Origin: Pinibacter soli | GTDB lineage: Bacteria > Bacteroidota > Bacteroidia > Chitinophagales > Chitinophagaceae | DNA length: 64,000 nt | Assembly: GCF_029961145.1 (NCBI RefSeq) | Contig: NZ_JASBRG010000005.1 | Coordinates: 434,001 to 498,000 of the forward strand | Reading direction: 5' to 3' | Shown: one piece after another, positions 16,647-23,782 of the stretch | Position numbering within the stretch: the stretch's first letter is position 1 | Layout: each line of letters opens with the position of its first letter | Made by a program: the position numbers and the translations under genes | Notes under the pieces: model-generated | Seen by the model: only the letters and a program-made list of their open reading frames with translations | Told to the model about the DNA's origin: nothing | Database searches by the model: none

Positions 16647-16769
16647 ATCGAAGAGGCGAATGGCTTACGCGTAGGTTATAAGTGCCGGTAAAGCTGGAAG
16701 TGAAAAAACTCGTAAAGTAACTACACTGAAAAGCACACCTACATGCGGGTTCGAATCCCGCCTTCGATA
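16647..16769 (+). ncRNA. tRNA-like RNA with canonical acceptor, D and T arms but a 60-nt anticodon arm loop
   Basis: The 3' end shows a textbook T-arm (gcggg-ttcgaat-cccgc, 16745-16761) followed by cttcgat (16762-16768), which pairs perfectly with atcgaag at 16647-16653. A D-arm follows the acceptor strand: gcg (16656-16658), loop aatggctta with the invariant GG, cgc (16668-16670). An anticodon-type stem gtaggt (16671-16676) pairs with acctac (16737-16742). Instead of a seven-base loop there are 60 bases, whose inner part (16682-16736) begins gtgc and ends gcac. If that 55-base hairpin is removed the loop becomes ttataaa, with U33 and purine 37/38 (formal anticodon AUA). Position 8 is A rather than U and the variable loop is very short. 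It could be a degenerate phage tRNA, a tRNA with an insertion, or a tRNA mimic. Confidence 0.6.
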
Positions 16770-16795
16770 CTTTAACACCTTAAACTCAATATCAG

Positions 16796-16876
16796 ATGAA
16801 GTATCTATCAATGGCTAAAGAGTTAGCGATCTGTTTCATCATTGGAACGTTTTGGGGCAAAGATTCTAACTATTAA
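16796..16876 (+). CDS. Very small hydrophobic ORF
   Basis: A 26-codon frame (MKYLSMAKELAICFIIGTFW) right after the tRNA-like RNA and 16 bp before the next gene. It has a short hydrophobic stretch. Spacing suggests a possible leader or tiny membrane peptide, but an ORF this short can occur by chance. Confidence 0.25.
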   Translation: MKYLSMAKELAICFIIGTFWGKDSNY

Positions 16877-16892
16877 ATAATCACAACACAAG

Positions 16893-17096
16893 ATGGCTAT
16901 CAGGGAGGCTTATACGCCAGAGCACGGTTCTTATCGTGGTCCATGGCTTTGTGCGCAACAAATTAACTGGCATGAGTTAAAAAAAGTGAGTACACACTAT
17001 TACCCAACGAGTGCCATTCTTGCGGAAGAAGAGTTCAGCGATGATGCTGTTGTGATATTTTATATCAAATTAAAACCGAGACCAAACAAGGCTTAA
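16893..17096 (+). CDS. Small phage protein, hypothetical
   Basis: A 67-residue soluble protein (MAIREAYTPEHGSYRGPWLC) with aromatic-rich composition and a basic C-terminus (KLKPRPNKA). It is in line with the early operon, 16 bp before the HNH-like gene. No recognised domain; codon-like composition and tight spacing support it as real. Confidence 0.65.
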   Translation: MAIREAYTPEHGSYRGPWLCAQQINWHELKKVSTHYYPTSAILAEEEFSDDAVVIFYIKLKPRPNKA

Positions 17097-17112
17097 AAAC
17101 AAAACTAACAAC

Positions 17113-17502
17113 ATGGAAGAACAATGTCGGTTTCCTCTCTGCAAACGACATCCGGAAAAAAACGGTTACTGCATTGGCCACAGGATTTACGCATCGGGAG
17201 TAGTAGTTGAAAAGCAGAAGAAAGTGAATAAAGAGAGCGAAAAGCAGAAGGATATCAAGAAAGCATTGAAGAGCGCCTACCCTGCTTTTCTCGCAAAACG
17301 CCCTAACTGCGAAATCCAATCTCCAGTGTGCACAAAAAAAGCAACAGTTGTACATCATACACAAGGCAGAGGAAAGAACGAAGTATTGAATCAAGGTACC
17401 TGGATGGCATGTTGCGAACGATGTAACGGATGGGTTGAAGATCATCACGCAGAAGCGGAGGAAAAAGGATTTAAGAAATCACGTCACAAGAAAAAAGCTT
17501 AA
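17113..17502 (+). CDS. Zinc-binding HNH-like protein (NinG/recombination-type)
   Basis: A 129-residue basic protein with two cysteine clusters. The N-terminal one is C-x4-C-x8-C-x2-H (EQCRFPLCKRHPEKNGYCIGH, read with the spacing shown). The C-terminal half has CEIQSPVCTKKATVVHHTQGRG followed by CCERCNGWVEDHHAEA. The HH-x-x-GRG segment plus paired CxxC is the layout of small phage HNH endonuclease-like or NinG-like Holliday-junction proteins. It probably acts on DNA during phage recombination or replication (inference from fold and position in the early operon). Confidence 0.65.
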   Translation: MEEQCRFPLCKRHPEKNGYCIGHRIYASGVVVEKQKKVNKESEKQKDIKKALKSAYPAFLAKRPNCEIQSPVCTKKATVVHHTQGRGKNEVLNQGTWMACCERCNGWVEDHHAEAEEKGFKKSRHKKKA

Positions 17503-17524
17503 TCATCAATTTAAAATAAAAATC

Positions 17525-18532
17525 ATGAATGCTACATCTCGAAAGCCCTTCATCGATATCCAAAAAGAAATAATGTCGCTTGCCGAAGCAAAAGGCGCAT
17601 GCTCAGAAGGAATGGACGACGCATCTGAATCAACTAATCACGATGAAATGCTTTCAGTAATAAAAAAGCATGCAGCTTGGTTATTCATAAATAAGGTGAT
17701 AGATGCGGATTGGCTAGAAGCGAATTTTTCAACGGAAGACCTTCACCGAAATCACATTTACACTTCCGGAAAGCATCAGATTTCTGTTGACACAGATGTT
17801 GCGATTTTGACATTGGGCAGCTCATCTGCTACTGTTGAGACATTGGGCAGCTCATCTGCTACTGTTAAGACATCGGACAGCTCATCTGCTACTGTTAAGA
17901 CATGGGACAGCTCATCTGCTACTGTTAAGACATGGGGCAGCTCATCTGCTACTGTTGAGACATTGGGCAGCTCATCTGCTACTGTTAAGACATCGGACAG
18001 CTCATCTGCTACTGTTAAGACATGGGACAGCTCATCTGCTACTGTTAAGACATGGGGCAGCTCATCTGCTACTGTTGAGACATGGGGCAGCTCATCTGCT
18101 ACTGTTGAGACATGGGACAGCTCATCTGCTACTGTTGAGACATGGGACAGCTCATCTGCTACTGTTAAGACATGGGGCAGCTCATCTGCTACTGTTGAGA
18201 CATGGGGCAGCTCATCTGCTACTGTTGAGACATGGGACAGCTCATCTGCTACTGTTGAGACATGGGGCAGCTCATCTGCTACTGTTGAGACATTGGGCAG
18301 CTCATCTGCTACTGTTAAGACATGGGGCAGCTCATCTGCTACTGTTGAGACATTGGGCAGCTCATCTGCTACTGTTAAGACATGGGGCAGCTCATCTGCT
18401 ACTGTTGAGACATGGGACAGCTCAAAACTCACTCATTCGCTGGGCGATGGCCCTTGCCCAATCATAAAACACCTGAATGAAAGAAAGGTGTATATCAAGA
18501 CATCAAATTTCGAAATCGTACAAGTAAACTAG
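17525..18532 (+). CDS. Early phage protein with twenty near-identical 10-residue repeats
   Basis: 335 residues in three parts. Residues 1-95 form an alpha/beta region (DIQKEIMSLAEAKGACSEGM, LFINKVIDADWLEANFS, HQISVDTDVAIL). Residues about 96-298 are twenty copies of T-x-G/D-SSSATV-E/K, where x is W, L or S. The last 36 residues (THSLGDGPCPIIKHLNERKV) look like a capping domain. The period and Ser/Thr/Val pattern suggest a stacked beta-solenoid, related in style to the xSATVxA repeats seen in other phage and bacterial hypothetical proteins. Start ATG 17525 is preferred over the ATG 30 codons upstream, which overlaps the HNH gene. Function unknown; repeat number may vary between isolates. Confidence 0.85.
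   Translation: MNATSRKPFIDIQKEIMSLAEAKGACSEGMDDASESTNHDEMLSVIKKHAAWLFINKVIDADWLEANFSTEDLHRNHIYTSGKHQISVDTDVAILTLGSSSATVETLGSSSATVKTSDSSSATVKTWDSSSATVKTWGSSSATVETLGSSSATVKTSDSSSATVKTWDSSSATVKTWGSSSATVETWGSSSATVETWDSSSATVETWDSSSATVKTWGSSSATVETWGSSSATVETWDSSSATVETWGSSSATVETLGSSSATVKTWGSSSATVETLGSSSATVKTWGSSSATVETWDSSKLTHSLGDGPCPIIKHLNERKVYIKTSNFEIVQVN
17809..18424. repeat. Coding minisatellite: 20 full copies of a 30-bp unit plus a partial
   Basis: Units begin at 17809 and every 30 bp to 18379, with a 16-bp partial at 18409. The 20-odd central bases (cagctcatctgctactgtt and flanks) are identical in every copy; only four positions vary. The variants are arranged in higher-order blocks: units 2-5 equal units 6-9, and units 16-17 equal 18-19. 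This shows expansion by duplication of 120-bp and 60-bp segments. Confidence 0.97.
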
Positions 18533-18534
18533 AT

Positions 18535-18738
18535 ATGACACTGCTTGACTTTTCCAACAAGTTTGTTTTTCAATTCCTGTTTTTCAGGCTTGCGAGAGTT
18601 ATCGATGAACGAAGAGTTTATTACTCTCTGATGTTCTTCGTCATACCGCTTACAGGGTATAATAAAGACTTCAGATTTGTTGGCGGCAAAAAACAGTTTG
18701 TTCGTATCACCAAAGGTCTTGCAATTAAAAATAAATAA
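18535..18738 (+). CDS. Small basic hydrophobic protein, hypothetical
   Basis: A 67-residue ORF starting two bases after the repeat-protein stop and ending four bases before ssb. It has a hydrophobic N-terminal half (NKFVFQFLFFRLARVI, YYSLMFFVIPL) and a basic C-terminus (GGKKQFVRITKGLAIKNK). Spacing suits a translated operon gene, but the composition is unusual and no family is recognised. Confidence 0.5.
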   Translation: MTLLDFSNKFVFQFLFFRLARVIDERRVYYSLMFFVIPLTGYNKDFRFVGGKKQFVRITKGLAIKNK

Positions 18739-18742
18739 TCTA

Positions 18743-19123
18743 ATGATAAAGACTCAGGCCATAGGCCATTTAGGAAACGATGCCATCGTTAATGATGTAA
18801 ACGGGAAGAAGGTTATCAACTTCTCAGTTGCTCACTCTACTAAATCCAAGGATCAATTCGGCAACGCGATTAACCATACGTTGTGGGTTAACTGCTCATG
18901 GTGGACAGACAAAACCAATATCGTCCCGTATTTGAAGAAAGGGACGCTCGTTTATGTGGAAGGAATCCCTTCTGTCGACTCATATCAAAACGCTCAAAAT
19001 GTCGTTGTCCCTCAATTGCGCTTACGAGTTGCATCTGTTCAGCTTTTAGGATCCGGGCAAAGGTCTGATAACAATCAACCCGCACAAACAATTGATGAAC
19101 CTGTAGACGATCTGCCATTCTAA
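18743..19123 (+). CDS. ssb: Single-stranded DNA-binding protein
   Basis: A 126-residue OB-fold SSB (MIKTQAIGHLGNDAIVNDVN) with the family segments VINFSVAHSTK, TLWVNCSWW and LKKGTLVYVEG, and the acidic C-terminal tip DEPVDDLPF used to recruit replication and repair partners. Start ATG 18743; the frame extends upstream to 18677 but that part overlaps the preceding ORF and is not SSB-like. It protects ssDNA during phage replication and heads the replication block. Confidence 0.93.
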   Translation: MIKTQAIGHLGNDAIVNDVNGKKVINFSVAHSTKSKDQFGNAINHTLWVNCSWWTDKTNIVPYLKKGTLVYVEGIPSVDSYQNAQNVVVPQLRLRVASVQLLGSGQRSDNNQPAQTIDEPVDDLPF

Positions 19124-19125
19124 GA

Positions 19126-19440
19126 ATGTTCTGTACCCGCTGCAATATTAACTGGGCGTCCCTTTGGACAGAGTATGATCACACCGGTGATGAGCAATAT
19201 GACTATTGCCCCTGTTGCAAAAGCAGTACAGACTTGGTTGACAATATAGAAGGCGCCCGATATTTCAAAACCATCACAGGTGAAATAATCAACGCGGAAA
19301 CTAACGAACAGATGATGCTTCCAACTAAAGAACTACCTCCAGTCAAGAAGGAATATCTCAAACATGATTTTGTTGATCGCAAAGAAATGGAGCGCAGAGA
19401 GGATGAGGTGATTGAAGCTTACTTAAAACAATTTCAATAA
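19126..19440 (+). CDS. Zinc-ribbon protein, hypothetical
   Basis: 104 residues. The N-terminus has paired CxxC knuckles, CTRC (residues 3-6) and CPCC (residues about 28-31), typical of a zinc ribbon. The rest is helical and charged (VDRKEMERREDEVIEAYLKQ). It starts two bases after ssb and is likely co-translated. Probably a nucleic-acid or protein-binding accessory to replication; no named family. Confidence 0.7.
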   Translation: MFCTRCNINWASLWTEYDHTGDEQYDYCPCCKSSTDLVDNIEGARYFKTITGEIINAETNEQMMLPTKELPPVKKEYLKHDFVDRKEMERREDEVIEAYLKQFQ

Positions 19441-19446
19441 CTGAAT

Positions 19447-19701
19447 ATGATAAAACAACAACGAAGGATCAATGGAAAGGTTGCGGCTATTGACTATCGA
19501 ACAGATAAAGCGATAACTGCCAAGCCAGCACCAAAAGTCGTAAACGAGTACACTCAAGATGATGTCAGGTACTATGACACAGACGACGGGAAAACATACT
19601 TAGCTGACGTGTATGACAGGCTATACAAAACCTGCAAGGCTAAGATAAACAAGCGGAATCATCGGGATCATATCGTTAAAAAACATTTGCGAAACTGCTA
19701 A
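19447..19701 (+). CDS. Small basic protein, hypothetical
   Basis: 84 residues, N-terminus MIKQQRRINGKVAAIDYRTD, with a Tyr/Asp-rich middle and a basic His-rich C-terminus (KINKRNHRDHIVKKHLRNC). The pattern DYRTDKAITAKP followed by YYDTDDGKTY is not one I recognise. Tight spacing (6 bp and 9 bp) supports it as part of the replication operon. Confidence 0.65.
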   Translation: MIKQQRRINGKVAAIDYRTDKAITAKPAPKVVNEYTQDDVRYYDTDDGKTYLADVYDRLYKTCKAKINKRNHRDHIVKKHLRNC

Positions 19702-19710
19702 ACAATCAAC

Positions 19711-20814
19711 ATGAAAATAATCTTCAACGGCAAAAATCTGCATGCGGCTTTAAAGAAGATCGCTCCAGCCATCAACACAAACGCCATAGTGCCGGTACAA
19801 AGCTGTGTGTTAATCAAGGCATCCGGAAGCAACGCGACCCTAACAGCTTCATCTTACCATCTTAGAATTTCACATAAAATGGAATGCGACTGCAGTGGCG
19901 AAATTGAAATGGTTATCCCATATGCTGAGCTTGTTAAAATTGCGCAGCTTTCAAATGGTCCGCTTTTTATTGAACTGGTAAAAAATCAGATAGTAATTAC
20001 AGTAGATGATGATGTGTTCAAAATCGGCAAGGCTGAGGATGCCTCAACCTTCGCGAAGGAATTGAACGATGCAGATGGATCAACAGTTGACGTCACAGCG
20101 GATTTCTTCTGGGCGATGACCCTGGCATCTCGCATTGTGAGCACGGCAAAAGAAGAGTTCATATTCAATAATGTCATTATCGACATTAAGGATAAAAAGC
20201 TCAATGTAGTTGGTTGCGATCGCATGAACCTGTTTCATACGTCATTTAATGTTGAAAATAAAACAAACGTTGCTTGCCTAATCAGTACAGCCTTCGTGAA
20301 TGCTGTTAAGGAGTTTCAGGATGCGACTTTGACAATTACAAAAAACAACGTGATCGCCGACGCAGGAACGATTAAAGTAACAGGCATTGTCAGTGCGCAC
20401 GGTGCGCCTCCCTACGACATAATTCTTTCAAGATACTATCCGGAAACATGCGTGCTATCTAAAAAAGACCTAGAAAGCTGCCTGTCCAAAATCTTTGTTT
20501 GCCAGGCATTCAACAAAATCTATACAAGCTCATTTTCTTTTTCTCCTGACAATAACAAAGCACTGTTATCATACCAAAACACTTCTTTGGGTCAAGAGGT
20601 AAGCACGGTTATTCATTTAGACAAAATACCCGAATTGCCGAAAATAGATCTGGAAGCCGGCAAGCTTCAAACACTACTAAGCTTACTGCCATCAGATACC
20701 GAAATGCTCGACATTTCAATGAAGGATCCCAAAACTGCTGTATTCATTAAACCGAGAGGCGTTGGCCATATAACGCTCATGACCATGCCGCTCGCTCAAT
20801 CTGTTAACCAATAA
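19711..20814 (+). CDS. Phage-encoded DNA polymerase III beta-like sliding clamp
   Basis: 367 residues, the size of DnaN. The N-terminus (IIFNGKNLHAALKKIAPAIN, IVPVQSCVLIKA) fits the first clamp domain, and the C-terminus (VGHITLMTMPLAQSVNQ) matches the conserved final strand of bacterial clamps (M-P-M-R-L type). The middle is divergent. It most likely forms a ring that holds the replicative polymerase on DNA during phage replication, replacing or competing with the host clamp. It follows ssb and two small genes and precedes the helicase-methylase gene. Confidence 0.8.
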   Translation: MKIIFNGKNLHAALKKIAPAINTNAIVPVQSCVLIKASGSNATLTASSYHLRISHKMECDCSGEIEMVIPYAELVKIAQLSNGPLFIELVKNQIVITVDDDVFKIGKAEDASTFAKELNDADGSTVDVTADFFWAMTLASRIVSTAKEEFIFNNVIIDIKDKKLNVVGCDRMNLFHTSFNVENKTNVACLISTAFVNAVKEFQDATLTITKNNVIADAGTIKVTGIVSAHGAPPYDIILSRYYPETCVLSKKDLESCLSKIFVCQAFNKIYTSSFSFSPDNNKALLSYQNTSLGQEVSTVIHLDKIPELPKIDLEAGKLQTLLSLLPSDTEMLDISMKDPKTAVFIKPRGVGHITLMTMPLAQSVNQ

Positions 20815-20824
20815 AATAAACCAT

Positions 20825-21280
20825 ATGAGTAATGAAATCTTGATCCGTGCATTCGCGGAAAAGAAAGACGTCCTGACTGAGCTCTCAGATGAGGACCTTA
20901 TGAAAGAATTAAAATCCAGAGATGTTGATGAAGATGACCTAAAGGCTGGATTAGGAATTTCAGAGAAAGCCCTTTCTGACTTCTCCTTCAAAAGTGTTGT
21001 TGAGTATGTAATTGATGATGTAGATCTGATCGAGCCAGACGACGCGACAAAGCTTTATGAGGCGATAAAGGAAGAGAATAATATCAAGTCAGACATCACG
21101 GTCCAAACTGAGTTGGACATAGTCAGAGTTTGCTTAGATAAAGGCAACCTATTGTATGTGCAGATTTTTGAGGCGGTGTTGGGATGCTTACAAAATCCAA
21201 ATGTCCCAGTACTTGAATTTCTCCAGGTATTGAACGAAAGTTCCACATTAGGTGGCTTTACTCCAACTCTAAACAGCTAA
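20825..21280 (+). CDS. Acidic phage protein, hypothetical
   Basis: 151 residues, strongly acidic in the first half (ELSDEDLMKELKSRDVDEDD, YVIDDVDLIEPDDATK), probably all-helical. The second half (CLDKGNLLYVQIFEAVLGCL) is more hydrophobic. It is placed 10 bp after the clamp gene and 4 bp before the helicase gene. Acidic partners in this position sometimes act as DNA mimics or helicase regulators, but nothing in the sequence proves it. Confidence 0.65.
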   Translation: MSNEILIRAFAEKKDVLTELSDEDLMKELKSRDVDEDDLKAGLGISEKALSDFSFKSVVEYVIDDVDLIEPDDATKLYEAIKEENNIKSDITVQTELDIVRVCLDKGNLLYVQIFEAVLGCLQNPNVPVLEFLQVLNESSTLGGFTPTLNS

Positions 21281-21284
21281 TACA

Positions 21285-23780
21285 ATGAGCGAATACTTAA
21301 ATTTTCTTTCATCAAAAATAAAGGTCACTGAGCAATCCGGATTTAAGGCTGATGCCAGTGACCTGCATCCCTCAACCAAGCCGCACCAGAGAGATGCAAT
21401 ACTTTGGGCTTTACAGCTTGGTAAGGCCGGCATCTTTAAAAAGTTCGGTTTAGGTAAGACACATGACCAGATCGAATTTCACAGGCTAATTCATAACAAG
21501 GAAGGCGGCAAGCATCTTGTTGTGGCGCCAATAGGCACCCTGCAAGAATTTACCGACAATGACGGCCCGCGTCTTGGTGTTGAATGGAGATATATTGAAG
21601 AGCAGTCCGATATCACCGATGATCATCATTTCTACATCACGAACTATGATCGTATTCGCCTTTGCAAATTCGACCTAACAGGTTTTGTATCTGTTAGCCT
21701 TGATGAAGGATCCGTATTGAGAAACATCGGCTCTGACACTACAGAGGAATTAACAAGGCAATGCGCTGGCATTCCTTACAGGCTTGTAGCAACTGCAACA
21801 CCCGCTCCAAATGACTACCTCGAGCTAATCAACTATGCTCACTTCCTTGGAGTAATGGACCGCGGGCAGGCTTTGACAAGGTTCTTTAAAAGAAACAGCC
21901 TTGAAGCTGGCAACCTTACGCTTTGCGAAGGTCACGAAGATGATTTCTGGTTATGGGTTATGAGCTGGGGTTTCTTTCTTTCGCGTCCCTCAATTCTTGG
22001 ATATAGCGATGAAGGCTACGCAATGCCAGAGCTCGAGGTGAATCTCCATTGTGTAGACGTTGATCGGGACAAATTTGGCGATGTAAAAGATAAGTTCGGT
22101 CGCTTACATCTGTTTGCCGATGGCGTGAAAGGTTTAGGCCAAGAGGCGAAAGTGAAACGAGTGAGCATCAATGAGCGCATGGCGAGAGTGAAAGAGCTTG
22201 TTGATAGCAGAGATGAACATTGCATCATCTGGCACACTCTGGAGGATGAACGCAAACTAATTTTAAAGCATGTGCCGCACGCGTTAGATGTTCATGGCAC
22301 TATGGATAAGCAATTGCGCAAAGAAAGGATTTTAGGCTTTGCCCGTGGCGAATTCCCCATACTTGCAACAAAGCCAGAGATATCAGGATCCGGATGCAAC
22401 TTCCAGCATCACTGTTCATGGAACATTTTCATGGGCATCAATCACAAGTTCGAAGACTTCATTCAAGCCATCCACAGGACGTTAAGGTTTTTGCAGCAAT
22501 TCAAGGTCACAGTTGATATTGTTTACTGCAAAGAAGAACAGCATGTATTGGATGATCTTATGGCGAAGTGGAGAGCATACGACGAAATGCAAGCCAAAAT
22601 GGATGAATTGATTTTGAAGTACGGTATTGATCAGCGATTGTACATCGAAACGCTTAAAAGAACTTTTGCGTGCGAAAGACAGGAGATCAACGGGAATGAC
22701 TTCACTTACATCAATAACGATAACGTTCAAGAGTTTGAAAAAATTGACTCAAATCGCTTTGGTTTGTTGTTTACCAGTATTCCGTTTGGCAATCATTACG
22801 AATACACTCACCTGTACAATGATTTCGGACACAACGAGAATGATGAGAAGTTTTTCCAGCAGATGGACTATCTCACGCCTCATGTTTTCCGCACACTGCA
22901 ACCAGGTAGAAACCTTGTAGTCCATGTAAAGGATCGGATCCTGTATGGTTATCAAAACGGTCTGAAAATGTACACGGTGAATCCGTTCAGTGATAAAACC
23001 GTTGCTCATTACATCAGGCACGGATTTGCTTTCATGGGCCGCAGGACCGTCAAAACCGATGTTGTGAGAGAAAACAACCAAACATATCGCTTAGGCTATA
23101 GCGAATGCTGCAAGGACAGCTCCAACAAAGGCAGTGGATCCTGTGAATACCTGCTTCTTTTCAGGAAACCACAGACCAGCAGATCAAATAGCTATGCGGA
23201 TGTTCCTATTACGCATGACAAGAAAGAATACAGCCTGAGTGCATGGCAAATAGATGCCGATGGAGTCTGGAGAAGCAGCGGCAACCGGTTAGTTTCTCCA
23301 CATGATCTTATTGGTTGGGGTCATAAGAAGATTATGGCCTGGTGGAAAGAGAGAAACCTTACATCTGTTTACGACTACGAGCAGCATGTTGAATACTGCA
23401 AGGCGCTACAAGATGCAAAACAGTTGCCAAAGTCATTCTCTCTAATGCCAGTTCAAAACTATGACGAAGATATCTGGACTGATGTTAATTACATGCTCGG
23501 CCTGAATGCAGAACAAATTAAACGCGGCGCTGAAGCTCACATATGCCCACTTCCTTTTGATATCGTTGACAGAGTGATTGAGTTGTATAGTAACAAAGGT
23601 GATGAGGTTGGAGACTTCTTTGGTGGTCTTGGAACGGTACCGCTCCGGGCAATGAAGAAAGGAAGGAAAGGCTTCGGTGTAGAGCTCAATCCCGAGTATT
23701 ACAAATGCGCGACGGTGTATCTGCAGGAGGAAGAAGCGAAACAAAATTTACCAACCCTATTTGATTGCTTAATTGAATAA
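21285..23780 (+). CDS. SNF2-like helicase fused to a DNA methyltransferase
   Basis: 831 residues in two enzymes. The N-terminal half is an SF2/SNF2-type ATPase: Walker A FKKFGLGKT (Lys58), Walker B-like VSLDEGSVLRN, motif III VATATPAPNDY, and motif VI region FIQAIHRTLRF. The C-terminal half (from about residue 490) is an amino-methyltransferase of the N6-adenine/N4-cytosine type, with a catalytic motif TSIPF where most relatives have S/DPP-Y/F, and a SAM-binding motif GDFFGGLGTVPLRAM followed by GFGVELNPEYYK. Such fusions occur in phages of several phyla, where they are thought to modify phage DNA against host restriction, possibly while translocating on it. Both motif deviations are visible but conservative. 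Confidence 0.9.
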   Translation: MSEYLNFLSSKIKVTEQSGFKADASDLHPSTKPHQRDAILWALQLGKAGIFKKFGLGKTHDQIEFHRLIHNKEGGKHLVVAPIGTLQEFTDNDGPRLGVEWRYIEEQSDITDDHHFYITNYDRIRLCKFDLTGFVSVSLDEGSVLRNIGSDTTEELTRQCAGIPYRLVATATPAPNDYLELINYAHFLGVMDRGQALTRFFKRNSLEAGNLTLCEGHEDDFWLWVMSWGFFLSRPSILGYSDEGYAMPELEVNLHCVDVDRDKFGDVKDKFGRLHLFADGVKGLGQEAKVKRVSINERMARVKELVDSRDEHCIIWHTLEDERKLILKHVPHALDVHGTMDKQLRKERILGFARGEFPILATKPEISGSGCNFQHHCSWNIFMGINHKFEDFIQAIHRTLRFLQQFKVTVDIVYCKEEQHVLDDLMAKWRAYDEMQAKMDELILKYGIDQRLYIETLKRTFACERQEINGNDFTYINNDNVQEFEKIDSNRFGLLFTSIPFGNHYEYTHLYNDFGHNENDEKFFQQMDYLTPHVFRTLQPGRNLVVHVKDRILYGYQNGLKMYTVNPFSDKTVAHYIRHGFAFMGRRTVKTDVVRENNQTYRLGYSECCKDSSNKGSGSCEYLLLFRKPQTSRSNSYADVPITHDKKEYSLSAWQIDADGVWRSSGNRLVSPHDLIGWGHKKIMAWWKERNLTSVYDYEQHVEYCKALQDAKQLPKSFSLMPVQNYDEDIWTDVNYMLGLNAEQIKRGAEAHICPLPFDIVDRVIELYSNKGDEVGDFFGGLGTVPLRAMKKGRKGFGVELNPEYYKCATVYLQEEEAKQNLPTLFDCLIE

Positions 23781-23782
23781 AC

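Noticed and set aside
16555-16769. Possible tmRNA or a second complete tRNA in the upstream half.
   Set aside because: No tag reading frame and too short for tmRNA; the upstream half lacks a T-loop and its acceptor would overlap the second element.
17809-18424. Regular 30-bp repeats could be mistaken for a CRISPR array.
   Set aside because: There are no spacers: units are head-to-tail and in frame within a coding sequence.
17776-18432. A 218-codon minus-strand frame through the repeat array, and a 210-codon frame in another plus register.
   Set aside because: A 30-bp repeat without stops in a frame keeps that frame open for the whole array; neither has sensible ends or flanking domains, and the plus frame at 17525 has unique N- and C-terminal parts.
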